Of a DNA stretch of 63,393 bases, positions 24,114 to 33,255 are shown one piece after another. The translations under genes were made by a program, and so were the position numbers. Under the pieces are notes generated by a model, which was not told the origin of the DNA, did not search any database, and saw nothing but the letters and a program-made list of their open reading frames with translations. How positions within the stretch are numbered: position 1 is the first letter of the stretch; the number at the start of each line of letters is the position of its first letter. Origin of the DNA: Aliishimia sp045106335 (GTDB taxonomy: Bacteria; Pseudomonadota; Alphaproteobacteria; Rhodobacterales; Rhodobacteraceae); the NCBI GenBank assembly GCA_045106335.1, contig JBGCEM010000123.1, positions 1-63,393 on the forward strand. The letters run 5' to 3'.

Positions 24114-25385
24114 CTAAGCGTGTTCGCGCAGGATATGCCCGGCCAAATACAGAGATCCACAGATCAGAATGCGCGCGCTTGGGTCTTCTTTTAAAATGGA
24201 AGCTACGGCATTCGTGACCTTATCCGCCGTGCGCGCCGTCATTCCCACAGCCAACGCTGCGGCGCAGGTGTCTTCGGCGGGCAAGGTGTTCGCCTCGCCC
24301 GGGATTGAGACGGCCACCAGGCTTTGCGCATGCGCGGTCATTGGCGCAAGATAACCGGCGACATCTTTGGTGTTCATCAACCCGCAAACCATATGGGTCG
24401 GGCGCTTTGGCAGGCGGGTCAAAGATTCTGCAAGGGTCGCGCCACATGCGGCGTTGTGCCCACCATCCAGCCAGAATTCAGCCTGCGAATAGGTATCGAT
24501 CAACGGCCCGCTGCGCAGTTTTTGCATCCGGGCAGGCCAGCTCACATCGCGCGCTGCCGCCGCACAGGCGTCTTCATCAAATCCCAGAAAGCGCAACGCA
24601 GTGACCGCAGCCCCGGCGTTTTGAAACTGATGCGCGCCCATCAATGCGGGGGGCGGCAAATCGAGCAGACCATGATCATCTTGATAAATTAGGCGCCCTC
24701 GTTCTTCCCAGGCTTGCCAATGTTGTTTTTCCGCCAATAACGGCACGCCAAGGGAGGCGGCTTTGGCCTCAATCACATCTTCGGCGTCTTGGGTTTGCGC
24801 GGACATTACACAAGGAACGCCGCGCTTTAGGATCCCGGCTTTTTCGCCTGCGATTTGCGCCACAGTGTTGCCCAAGAATTGCGGGTGATCAAAGGACACA
24901 GGGGTGATCATTGTTAACCGGGGCTGGGCGATGACGTTTGTGGCATCCAGCCGTCCGCCAAGGCCGACCTCAAGCAGCGTGAAATCCGCAGGCGTGCGCG
25001 CAAAGGCCAGAATCGCCGCACAGGTCGTGATTTCGAAATAGGTGATCGGCGCGTCGCCATTGGCGTTGTAACATTCATCCAGAATTTCGGTCAGGTGATC
25101 CTCGGCGATAAGCGCTCCTGCCAGGCGAATACGTTCATGAAACCGCGCCAAATGCGGGGATGTATAGGCATGACAGCGCTGCCCCGCCGCCTCAAGCCCC
25201 GCGCGGGTCATCGCCAGTGTCGAGCCTTTGCCATTGGTACCTGCGATGTGGATGACCGGGGGCAGGTCATTCTGAGGATTGCCCAAAGCGCCCAACAGCC
25301 GCCACATCCGATCCAGCGTCAGATCGATGATTTTAGGGTGTAGCGCCATCATACGTTCTAGGATCAGGTCGGACCCTAAACTCAT
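24114..25385 (-). CDS. folC: Bifunctional folylpolyglutamate / dihydrofolate synthase
   Basis: Adds glutamate to dihydropteroate and to folates in the cytoplasm, 423 residues. The Mur-ligase-type P-loop is HIAGTNGKGSTLAM (about residues 46-59), followed by YTSPHLARFHERIRLAG, the Mg-binding EVGLGGRLDATNV, and VSFDHPQFLGNTVAQIAGEKAGI. The C-terminal domain has WLDGGHNAACG. Its ATG overlaps the accD stop (ATGA), a common alphaproteobacterial accD-folC pair, so both are co-translated. Confidence 0.96.
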   Translation of the reverse strand: MSLGSDLILERMMALHPKIIDLTLDRMWRLLGALGNPQNDLPPVIHIAGTNGKGSTLAMTRAGLEAAGQRCHAYTSPHLARFHERIRLAGALIAEDHLTEILDECYNANGDAPITYFEITTCAAILAFARTPADFTLLEVGLGGRLDATNVIAQPRLTMITPVSFDHPQFLGNTVAQIAGEKAGILKRGVPCVMSAQTQDAEDVIEAKAASLGVPLLAEKQHWQAWEERGRLIYQDDHGLLDLPPPALMGAHQFQNAGAAVTALRFLGFDEDACAAAARDVSWPARMQKLRSGPLIDTYSQAEFWLDGGHNAACGATLAESLTRLPKRPTHMVCGLMNTKDVAGYLAPMTAHAQSLVAVSIPGEANTLPAEDTCAAALAVGMTARTADKVTNAVASILKEDPSARILICGSLYLAGHILREHA

Positions 25386-26299
25386 GTGGGTGCATCCTCT
25401 GAGGCAATATCGCTGGGCATCGGTGGCGGCAGATCGCCTTTGACAGCGGGTGGCAGGCTGAGCAACATGCGCAAGATCGTAATCAATTCGTCGCGCATAT
25501 CTTTGCGATGCGTCACCCGGTCTAACATCCCGTGATCCAGTAAATATTCAGCGCGTTGGAACCCCTCGGGCAGCTTTTCGCGGATGGTTTGTTCAATCAC
25601 GCGCGGTCCCGCAAAACAAATCAAGGCCCCTGGTTCGGCAATGTGCACATCACCAAGCATGGCATAGGACGCGGTCACGCCGCCGGTGGTTGGATGGGTC
25701 AGTACGACAATATAAGGCAGCCCGGCCTCTTTCAGCATTTGCACCGCAACAGTGGTGCGCGGCATTTGCATCAGCGACAAGATCCCTTCCTGCATACGCG
25801 CGCCCCCGGCGGCTGAAAACAAGATCAACGGCCGTTTAAGGCGCACCGCTTCTGTGGCCGCCGCAATGATTGCGTTGCCGACATACATGCCCATGGATCC
25901 AGCCATGAACGAAAAATCTTGGGCCGCAGCAATCACTGGTGTGCGCCCCATTTCACCGCTGGCAACCAACATCGCCTCGGCCTCGCCTGTGCTTTTCTGC
26001 GCGGCTTTCATCCGGTCAGGGTATTTCTTTTGGTCGCGAAAGCTCAAAGGATCAGATGTGGGTTCTGGCACGGGCACTTCGGTGAAAATGCCGCCATCAA
26101 AAAGCGTTGCAAAGCGATCCCGCGGCACCAGCGCCATGTGGTGATTGCAGCCAGAACAGACATTCAGATTATCGCTCAGCTCGCGGTGAAACAACATTGT
26201 TCCGCAATTTTCGCATTTGGTCCACAGATTGTCCGGCGTTTCACGGCGCGAAAAGATCGAATTTATCCGTGGGCGGACATAGTTATTGATCCAGTTCAT
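25382..26299 (-). CDS. accD: Acetyl-CoA carboxylase carboxyltransferase subunit beta
   Basis: Transfers the carboxyl group from biotin to acetyl-CoA to make malonyl-CoA, with AccA, for fatty acid synthesis. The 305-residue protein has the N-terminal zinc ribbon (CENC ... CSGC, about residues 27-49), and the carboxyltransferase core with SAAGGARMQEGILSLMQM and VLTHPTTGGVTASYAMLGD and ICFAGPRVIEQTI. The frame is open 63 bp further upstream, but the ATG at 26299 gives the standard MNWINNYVRPRI start. It is followed by folC and preceded by the degenerate ABC gene on the same strand. Confidence 0.96.
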   Translation of the reverse strand: MNWINNYVRPRINSIFSRRETPDNLWTKCENCGTMLFHRELSDNLNVCSGCNHHMALVPRDRFATLFDGGIFTEVPVPEPTSDPLSFRDQKKYPDRMKAAQKSTGEAEAMLVASGEMGRTPVIAAAQDFSFMAGSMGMYVGNAIIAAATEAVRLKRPLILFSAAGGARMQEGILSLMQMPRTTVAVQMLKEAGLPYIVVLTHPTTGGVTASYAMLGDVHIAEPGALICFAGPRVIEQTIREKLPEGFQRAEYLLDHGMLDRVTHRKDMRDELITILRMLLSLPPAVKGDLPPPMPSDIASEDAPT

Positions 26300-26362
26300 A
26301 TGCTGGGCTTCCCCGTCTTTTGACTTGCCCGCAGGCTTAACGACGTGCGGGGGCGAATGCAA

Positions 26363-29300
26363 TTAGGGCTGATTGTCAGTCGGATCTTGGCGATCTTGCT
26401 GGCTTGGTTTCGCGCCCTCTTTTTCTTGTTCTGTCGGCAAACGTGAACTGGAGGTGCGTAGCATTTCAGCCGCATGGGTCAGATAGGTGGACACGGTCTT
26501 CAGCAGGTCAAAAGCGACTTCGGGATCGGCCTGCACAACAGACAGGTATTCACGCGTACCAATGCGCAAGAAAATACAATCTTGTGTGGCAATCAAATCG
26601 TTTTGGCGGACTTCATTCAGGATTACAGACAAATCCCCAATCACGCGGCCTGGTTGGATGGTGGTGATGGGCACCGCTGTCCCATCAGGCTCGTACCAAA
26701 GCAACTGCGCTTCGCCTTTAATGCATAAATACGCGGCATCTGGGGCGTCACCGACGGTAAAGATCTTTTGATCTTTTTGGGCCTTATACCATTGCGCCGA
26801 GAACGCCAACAGCCTTTGATTGCGTTGCGATAGGTTCGAAAATAGCTCGGCCTGGGCGATCAGACGTTGCTTGCGTTGCAGATCGTTCTTGCCATCTTCG
26901 TCCCCGATATCGTGGGTTTCCAACCCGTCAATCCGCCCGTTTCGGATTTCGACATAGATGTCATAGGCATCTGGGTTCTCGAAATTGTCTTCCATAAAGA
27001 TCAACGTCGCATCGGGCATCAAATCGCGCAGCTTTTCGCGGGTTTTGGATCGACTTTGTGCATCATGCGAGGCCAGGGCTTGATCCAAAATCAAGATGTC
27101 GGGCCGTTTGATCGCAGCGCGGCTGAAGGCGGCGCGTTCCAAAAAGACCCCCGGCAAATTGTTCCCACCGGTGCCTGTTTGGATATCCCAAATGGTTTCT
27201 GCAACTTTTTGGCGCAAGCCGTGGGCGTTCAAAACATCCGCCACAATATCGTGCACCAGATCCACCTTGGATCCGGCCAAGCGTGAAACGCGACCGTAGA
27301 TAAGGTTTTCCAGTATCGACAGACGCGGTAGGTAATTTTCGGGTGCGATCGGTACGAACATATCACCCGACGCGGCGCGCAAACTCTCGCCTTGGGTTTG
27401 ACGAATGGCCAGGATTTCCTCTTTGAAGCTCTCTGGAAAGGCCGGTCCGATTTGCTCGGCAGTAAAGAAAAACGGGACTGTCAGTAGCTGGGCGAATTCA
27501 TCGGTGTTTAGCGCGCCGTCGCCGTCTTTACGGCGTCGATCTGCGATATCGGTCAGCGCGTCATAGGTTTCCGCGTCAATGCCGAGGTCTTGAAATAAGG
27601 GGTGATCGGTGCCGTCCTTGCCAAATGTCTGGTCCAGTGTGTCGACCACAGTTTGCGAAATGGCTACAATCTGTTCAGCCAGCTCTTGTTGTAAGATCAG
27701 ATCCAGCAACCCACCTTCTGAGACCAATTCAGCTTGTGAAATGATCCGCGCGGGGGCTGCGAACAAAAGGTTTCCGCCCAAAGGAACCGAGGGGTTAAAG
27801 CGGTCTGGATCAAAATGGTGAATACAGTCATCCAGTCCCGCTTCGATCAACGCCTGGCGCACATCATCGCGCAAATTGATGATATTTTGGGCCAGCTCTG
27901 GGTGGTGTTTGGGGTCAATTGGGGCTGTCATCATGCGGCGGAACATGAATTCGTCGATGCCCATGGCTTCGGTCAGTTTGAACCACCAGCCCAAAATGTC
28001 GCCATCATCGGTAAAATCAGCGATGGAAGGATCTGTCCAATCAGCCTTTAAACTATCGGTGCTGTTGCCCGAGCGCAGGGCCTCGCGTTCAGCGACATCG
28101 ATCTGGCCCGGATCCCACAGGACCGTTTTGGGGCTGTTGCGCAGGGGCATCATCAGATTGGTGCCCAGAGTGCCGTTGAACAAATAGGGCCGAGATTGCG
28201 CATAGCCCACCCGCGCGGCGATCACCGATTGATGCAGCGAGTTCAGCTCATGCCCGGCCAATGAAACAGTGCCACGGTTCGGCAACACTTCGCGGGTCAG
28301 AACATCCGCCAAAGCCGCGCGTTCGGTCTGTCCAGGTACTTTGATGGCGACGCGACTGCCGGCGGGGATCTGCAACGAGATATCTTCCAGCACAGCATTG
28401 CCGGAGTCATTGCGCACGGACACATTTTTCAGAACAACATCGCCGTGAAGATTGGGGATCGTGTCAGGTTCGCCCTCAAACAAGCTGTCGTCGATGATAT
28501 CTTTGGGGGCAAATCGCTCGGTCACAATGTCCCAGCGCAGGGACATGTCCTGAACTTGGTTGTAGTAGGTTAACAATTCCTTCCAAGGGCTCGAAAGGTC
28601 CTTATATGCAGCCAGCGCGGCCACCAAAGCCCCCACAGTGATGTCGCCCCGGATCGCAAGGATCCCGCCTACCAGATAGAAAAAGAATGGGGTCAATTGG
28701 GTGATGAAGTTGTTGAGAAACTTCATGAAGAACTTTTTTTGATAGATCTGGAAGCGGATATCAAACAGCCGCCCCAATCGGTCTGTGAATTGCGCACGCC
28801 GATAGCGCCATCCGCCATTGGCCCGCAGATCAGCAGAGCCCGCAGCCGTTTCCCCAATTTCCGAGGCCAAAGCACGGATCTGGATAATGCGTTTTTTGTT
28901 CAACTGGTTGATCTGGCGTTGCAGGATCGGAATGATATAGGCCTGCAGCGGGATCAGCGCGACACCCGCCAGCCCGAACCACACCGATTGCATGAACAAA
29001 AAGATCACAATGATCGCCATTTGCCCGGCTTGAAAAACCGGCTGGGCGACCGCATCACCCATGAGCCCGCCCATCGGTTCGGCCTCGGAGGTGACCATGC
29101 TGACCAACTCGCCCTGGCTTGTCCGTTGGAAATAGGGTTTGGGAAAGCGCATCATCCGGCTGATCAATTGATAGCGAAAGCGGCGCAGCATCCGTTCCGC
29201 CAACACACCTTTCATGGTGTTCAGGCGCATTTTCAGCAGACCATGACAGAGCACCGCGCCCAGATACCCGAAGGACAGTGCCATCAGAAACTGGATCTGC

Positions 29301-29482
29301 GTTAGGTCATAGCCAAGTACCGCCACCATTGGATTGTCAGCATCAATTGCGTCATTGATGATCCGCTTAGGCAATTCCAGCGTGGCGTAAAGAAAGGGAA
29401 AGGTCACAATTGTCATGGCCAGCAAAGCCAGTTGCTGGCGTTTCGAATGCTTCCAGATGAAGACGAAAAGGGTGCGGTCCAT
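26363..29482 (-). CDS. ABC-transporter-like protein with degenerate ATPase domain and cyclic-nucleotide-binding domain
   Basis: Membrane protein of 1039 residues. Residues 1-320 are an ABC exporter-type membrane domain with about six helices and the FQRTSQGELVSMVTSEAE coupling region. The nucleotide-binding domain (about 340-855) keeps a Q-loop (YAQSRPYLFNGTL) and the Walker B strand ILILD, but Walker A is KVPGQTERAAL with no GK[ST], the catalytic Glu after Walker B is Gln801, the signature is LPGVFLERA, and Glu831 stands at the H-loop His. About 260 residues (455-715) are inserted, with an EF-hand-like loop (about 652-663: KDGDGALNTDE, first Asp missing). Residues 880-1000 are a cNMP-binding domain (VIGDLSVILNE), then a polar tail. 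It probably cannot hydrolyse ATP. Function unknown. Confidence 0.85.
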   Translation of the reverse strand: MDRTLFVFIWKHSKRQQLALLAMTIVTFPFLYATLELPKRIINDAIDADNPMVAVLGYDLTQIQFLMALSFGYLGAVLCHGLLKMRLNTMKGVLAERMLRRFRYQLISRMMRFPKPYFQRTSQGELVSMVTSEAEPMGGLMGDAVAQPVFQAGQMAIIVIFLFMQSVWFGLAGVALIPLQAYIIPILQRQINQLNKKRIIQIRALASEIGETAAGSADLRANGGWRYRRAQFTDRLGRLFDIRFQIYQKKFFMKFLNNFITQLTPFFFYLVGGILAIRGDITVGALVAALAAYKDLSSPWKELLTYYNQVQDMSLRWDIVTERFAPKDIIDDSLFEGEPDTIPNLHGDVVLKNVSVRNDSGNAVLEDISLQIPAGSRVAIKVPGQTERAALADVLTREVLPNRGTVSLAGHELNSLHQSVIAARVGYAQSRPYLFNGTLGTNLMMPLRNSPKTVLWDPGQIDVAEREALRSGNSTDSLKADWTDPSIADFTDDGDILGWWFKLTEAMGIDEFMFRRMMTAPIDPKHHPELAQNIINLRDDVRQALIEAGLDDCIHHFDPDRFNPSVPLGGNLLFAAPARIISQAELVSEGGLLDLILQQELAEQIVAISQTVVDTLDQTFGKDGTDHPLFQDLGIDAETYDALTDIADRRRKDGDGALNTDEFAQLLTVPFFFTAEQIGPAFPESFKEEILAIRQTQGESLRAASGDMFVPIAPENYLPRLSILENLIYGRVSRLAGSKVDLVHDIVADVLNAHGLRQKVAETIWDIQTGTGGNNLPGVFLERAAFSRAAIKRPDILILDQALASHDAQSRSKTREKLRDLMPDATLIFMEDNFENPDAYDIYVEIRNGRIDGLETHDIGDEDGKNDLQRKQRLIAQAELFSNLSQRNQRLLAFSAQWYKAQKDQKIFTVGDAPDAAYLCIKGEAQLLWYEPDGTAVPITTIQPGRVIGDLSVILNEVRQNDLIATQDCIFLRIGTREYLSVVQADPEVAFDLLKTVSTYLTHAAEMLRTSSSRLPTEQEKEGAKPSQQDRQDPTDNQP

Positions 29483-29618
29483 GGGGCGCAGGGCTGCCTT
29501 TTATGGCGGGAGTTCGTCAGAAACTATAGTCGCTTGCTGCGCATTACAAGTTTGCGCCCTTGCAGGGGATATGTGCGCACGCTATCCATTTTGAAAATCT
29601 TCCGGGGGAGCCAGCAAA

Positions 29619-31382
29619 ATGCTGAAAAAGCAATTCGACAAGTCCAAACTGCCCAGCCGTCATGTCACCGAAGGCCCAGAGCGCGCGCCACATCGGTCAT
29701 ACTATTACGCGATGGGCATGACCGAGCAGGAAATCCACCAGCCCTTGGTTGGTGTTGCAACATGTTGGAATGAAGCCGCCCCCTGTAACATTGCCCTGAA
29801 CCGTCAGGCGCAAGCGGTGAAAATGGGTGTGAAATCCGCTTTCGGCACGCCGCGCGAATTCACCACGATCACAGTGACAGATGGCATCGCGATGGGACAT
29901 GAGGGCATGCGATCGTCCCTGGCGTCGCGCGAGGCGATTGCCGACACGGTCGAGCTCACCATGCGCGGGCATTGCTATGACGCGATTGTCGGGCTTGCGG
30001 GCTGTGACAAATCCTTGCCAGGCATGATGATGGCAATGATCCGTCTGAACGTGCCTTCGGTGTTTTTATATGGCGGATCTATCCTGCCGGGACGGGTGCC
30101 CCAAGGTGCGCAAGTGCCAGAAGCTTATGCGGATCGCGATTTGACAGTCCAGGACATGTTCGAAGCTGTCGGCCACCAGCAAAATGGCACGATGACCGAA
30201 GCCGAACTGGACGTGCTGGAGCGTGTGGCGTGTCCGTCTGCCGGGGCGTGTGGGGGCCAGTTCACCGCCAACACGATGGCTTGTGTGTCCGAAGCGATTG
30301 GCCTGGCGCTGCCAAATTCCTCGGGTGCGCCTGCGCCCTATCAAAGCCGCGATCAATATGCCGAAGCCTCAGGTGCTGCGGTGATGACCTTGATCGAAAA
30401 GAACATCCGCGCGCGGGATGTGTGCACCCGTCAAGCCTTTGAAAATGCTGCACGTGTTGTGGCCTGCACGGGTGGTTCGACCAATGCTGGGCTGCACTTG
30501 CCAGCTATGGCACATGAGGCGGGGATCGAATTTTACTTGGATGATGTGTGCGAAATCTTCCGCGACACGCCCTATTTCGTCGATCTCAAACCGGGCGGTC
30601 AATACGTGGCCAAAGACCTCTATGAGGCGGGCGGCATTTATGTGGTGATGAAAGAGCTGCGCAAAGCCGGTTTGATCCATGAAGATTGCATCACCGCGTC
30701 GGGCTATTCCATCGGCGAAGAGCTGGACAAAATCGACCTTGTGGCAGACGGTCGTGTGATCTATCCGATTGAAACACCGATTTCGAAAACTGGTGGCGTT
30801 GTTGGCTTGAAAGGCAATTTGGCCCCCGAAGGTGCGATTGTGAAAATCGCAGGGATGGAGCCTCAGCACCAGATTTTCACGGGGCCTGCGCGCATCTTTG
30901 AATGCGAACAGGACGCGTTCGACGCCGTGCAACAGCGCGCCTATGAGGAAGGCGACGTGTTTGTCATCCGCAACGAAGGCCCCGCAGGTGGTCCGGGCAT
31001 GCGCGAAATGTTGGCAACCACTGCGGCCCTGTCGGGACAAGGCATGGGCAAGAAAGTCGCACTGATCACAGATGGGCGCTTTTCGGGTGCGACCCGTGGG
31101 TTCTGTGTGGGCCATGTCGGTCCCGAAGCCTATCACGGGGGACCGATTGCGCTGTTGAAAGATGGCGATGTGATCACGCTGAACGCGATTGAAGGCACGA
31201 TAAATGTCGACATTTCAGAGGACGAGATGGCGACACGCAAGGACGCTTGGGCGGGCCCGCGCGAAACAATCTATGCGTCAGGCGCGTTGTGGAAATATTC
31301 ACAACTGGTCGGTGACATCTATAAGGGCGCGGTCACGCATCCTGGCGGAGTGGCGGAAAAACATGAATATATGGACCTTTAA
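29619..31382 (+). CDS. ilvD: Dihydroxy-acid dehydratase
   Basis: Dehydrates 2,3-dihydroxy acids to 2-oxo acids in valine, isoleucine and pantothenate synthesis. The 587-residue protein has the three iron-sulphur Cys of the family in ATCWNEAAPCN, GLAGCDKSLPG and CPSAGACGGQF, the RFSGATRGFCVGHVGPEA active-site Ser segment, and a normal ending. GGGGAG precedes the ATG. It is divergent from the ABC-like gene over a 136-bp promoter region, and its 3' end overlaps the lipoprotein gene by 20 bp. Confidence 0.96.
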   Translation: MLKKQFDKSKLPSRHVTEGPERAPHRSYYYAMGMTEQEIHQPLVGVATCWNEAAPCNIALNRQAQAVKMGVKSAFGTPREFTTITVTDGIAMGHEGMRSSLASREAIADTVELTMRGHCYDAIVGLAGCDKSLPGMMMAMIRLNVPSVFLYGGSILPGRVPQGAQVPEAYADRDLTVQDMFEAVGHQQNGTMTEAELDVLERVACPSAGACGGQFTANTMACVSEAIGLALPNSSGAPAPYQSRDQYAEASGAAVMTLIEKNIRARDVCTRQAFENAARVVACTGGSTNAGLHLPAMAHEAGIEFYLDDVCEIFRDTPYFVDLKPGGQYVAKDLYEAGGIYVVMKELRKAGLIHEDCITASGYSIGEELDKIDLVADGRVIYPIETPISKTGGVVGLKGNLAPEGAIVKIAGMEPQHQIFTGPARIFECEQDAFDAVQQRAYEEGDVFVIRNEGPAGGPGMREMLATTAALSGQGMGKKVALITDGRFSGATRGFCVGHVGPEAYHGGPIALLKDGDVITLNAIEGTINVDISEDEMATRKDAWAGPRETIYASGALWKYSQLVGDIYKGAVTHPGGVAEKHEYMDL

Positions 31383-32037
31383 ACGGTCCGCCTTTGCTGT
31401 CAGTCTGATTTTGGGTCTCGCCGCTTGCGAAGGTGACGGGACCGATTTCTTGGAAGCGCTTCGGGCCAAGCCAGGTGCCACAGAAACATCTGCGCGCCCG
31501 AACGTGGCTTTGGTCAGTGCAACGATGGCACAAGGCGCGATCAAGCTGACCCCGCCGGATGGATATTGTATTGACCGGCGAGACTTAAGCCAAAGTTTCG
31601 CTGTTATGGCACGCTGCGACAGGCTGGGCGCAAAGAACGCTGCGCAAGACGCGCCTTTGGGACTGATTCTGGCTGAATTTGTGGCGGCGCCCTCGGACGT
31701 AAATGTCGAAAATGCGTTGCAAAAAATTCTTCCTGCCGACGCGCGCATTTTAGAGCAATCAAACGCGACTGACCTTGCGCTGGCACAAGTTCGCGGCGGC
31801 GCCCCGTCTGGATCAGATCCGGTTCATTGGCGCGGCTTAACGCAAATCGGGGGAAATCTGATGTCCTTTCAAATATTTGCACCTCAGGATGGGGAGCTGA
31901 CGCAGGGCGCAGGGCAGCAACTGGCTCGGCAATTGGTCACACGCACCCGGGCGGCTTCGGCGGATCCTACGCGATTTTTAGGGACTGGGAGGCTGGCCAC
32001 TGGACTGCAAACTATTTTTGATGATTTATTTAATTGA
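31363..32037 (+). CDS. Predicted lipoprotein of unknown function
   Basis: Protein of 224 residues with a lipoprotein signal (hydrophobic core AVSLILGLAAC; the Cys near residue 21 would carry lipid), so it is likely attached to the periplasmic side of a membrane. The mature part includes LTPPDGYCIDRRDLSQSF and a second Cys in MARCDRLG, suggesting a disulphide. The frame is open much further upstream inside ilvD, but ATG at 31363 has GGAG nearby and starts the signal sequence. It overlaps ilvD by 20 bp and is probably co-translated. Family not recognised. Confidence 0.75.
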   Translation: MNIWTFKRSAFAVSLILGLAACEGDGTDFLEALRAKPGATETSARPNVALVSATMAQGAIKLTPPDGYCIDRRDLSQSFAVMARCDRLGAKNAAQDAPLGLILAEFVAAPSDVNVENALQKILPADARILEQSNATDLALAQVRGGAPSGSDPVHWRGLTQIGGNLMSFQIFAPQDGELTQGAGQQLARQLVTRTRAASADPTRFLGTGRLATGLQTIFDDLFN

Positions 32038-32091
32038 AAGCCTTGCGTGATACGTAGGCGCTGAAAAACACTAAAAGCAGGCAGGCGCAGG

Positions 32092-32865
32092 ATGGGCCGC
32101 GACGGAAATAGGTTGTGGGACAAGATGTTTGACCGGCGTGTAATGCGCCGGTGGAACAAGGTTGCTCAGCAAGCCAACACAGCCAATTTTAGCGCATTGA
32201 AGCGGGACAGGACGCGGGCCAAGATATTGCGGGGCTATTTGGATCGTGTAATTTTTCAAGCGGATGACCGTTTGACGATGGTGCAACAGTCCAGAAATCT
32301 GCGGACAGTTCCCCATACCACAGATTGGGACTGGGATCCTGATTTATGGCGCGGCGCGCTGTCGGTTCCTGGGTACGCTAATGCTGAAAACGCATCAAAA
32401 CTTTGCGACGACGTGACGTTGTTTCACGATTGCCCACTGCGCGAAATTACCCTGCGCCAAGTTCGCAATAAAAACGTGGACGTATGTGCGCCTTTCGGGT
32501 TGAATCTTGAAGTTTTTGATTTTAAAGGAACTTTTTTGTCGGTCGTGATTGATCTTCCCCTTAGTGTGATCCAAGGCCTGTCGCGCGCACACATTATTCG
32601 CATGGACACCCTTGTGCAGCTTGAGCGCCCGATGAAAATCCATGCGCGTCTTAACGTCAAAAATGGGCCCAATGCGGACCAAGTTATGGTTGAAATGGAC
32701 TTGCAGGGTGACACCCACAGCGCGGAATTTGATCTGGCCTATGCTGGTCTTAACGAAAAGCGGATGGAAAAAGCATGGGTTGATCTGTTTTTTGAACAGC
32801 CTGCAATGAACCATGTGACACTTCAGGACATGACGTTTTCACGCCATTTGCGTGCAGCACTTTGA
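32092..32865 (+). CDS. DUF6478-like conserved protein
   Basis: Protein of 257 residues without signal peptide or membrane segment. An N-terminal basic helical part (RRVMRRWNKVAQQANTANF) is followed by a beta-rich region. The layout (short helical part with Arg/Trp, a WDWDPDLWRG segment and a predicted jelly-roll-like end) fits my recollection of a Rhodobacterales family named DUF6478; this is not a firm match. It follows the lipoprotein gene by 54 bp and probably shares its transcript, with the 120-residue protein behind it. Confidence 0.65.
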   Translation: MGRDGNRLWDKMFDRRVMRRWNKVAQQANTANFSALKRDRTRAKILRGYLDRVIFQADDRLTMVQQSRNLRTVPHTTDWDWDPDLWRGALSVPGYANAENASKLCDDVTLFHDCPLREITLRQVRNKNVDVCAPFGLNLEVFDFKGTFLSVVIDLPLSVIQGLSRAHIIRMDTLVQLERPMKIHARLNVKNGPNADQVMVEMDLQGDTHSAEFDLAYAGLNEKRMEKAWVDLFFEQPAMNHVTLQDMTFSRHLRAAL

Positions 32866-32884
32866 GGAAAGGACCGTTCGGCCA

Positions 32885-33247
32885 ATGACGTTGCATTTTA
32901 CCCAAACACAGATCCGCGCGGGCGTGTGGCACGGTGTCCTGGTTGGGGGGGGCGCGCGACCTGATATTGCGGTACGTCACTTAGATCAGGTTTTGCCAGA
33001 TGTGATAGTTGATCCGTCTGATCTCGGCTGGAATGTACAGGTGCCGATCCCGGCGGGCTCTATCGCGGATGGCGTCCAAACATTTGTGGTCGAGGACAAA
33101 AAATCGGGACAGGCTTTGGGGGATTTTACCCTGATAGCAGGCGAGGTCTTGGGCGAGGATTTGCGTGCTGAAATGGCACTGATGCGGATGGAACTTGATA
33201 TGTTGAAACGGGTTGTCCGCAAACAAAATGCCACGCCAGGGCCTTAA
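32885..33247 (+). CDS. Conserved hypothetical protein
   Basis: Cytoplasmic protein of 120 residues with a beta-rich first part (VWHGVLVGGGARPDIAVRHL, then WNVQVPIPAGSIADG) and a C-terminal helix predicted to form a coiled coil (EDLRAEMALMRMELDMLKRVVRKQ). ATG at 32885 is chosen because AGGAAAGG lies upstream, near the previous stop. It is the last gene of the ilvD-led run and converges with paaK, 9 bp away. Family not recognised. Confidence 0.65.
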   Translation: MTLHFTQTQIRAGVWHGVLVGGGARPDIAVRHLDQVLPDVIVDPSDLGWNVQVPIPAGSIADGVQTFVVEDKKSGQALGDFTLIAGEVLGEDLRAEMALMRMELDMLKRVVRKQNATPGP

Positions 33248-33255
33248 TCGCTGCA

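Noticed and set aside
31204..31362. N-terminal extension of the lipoprotein gene inside ilvD
   Set aside because: The extension is Arg-rich shadow coding of ilvD; the signal peptide and ribosome site support ATG 31363.
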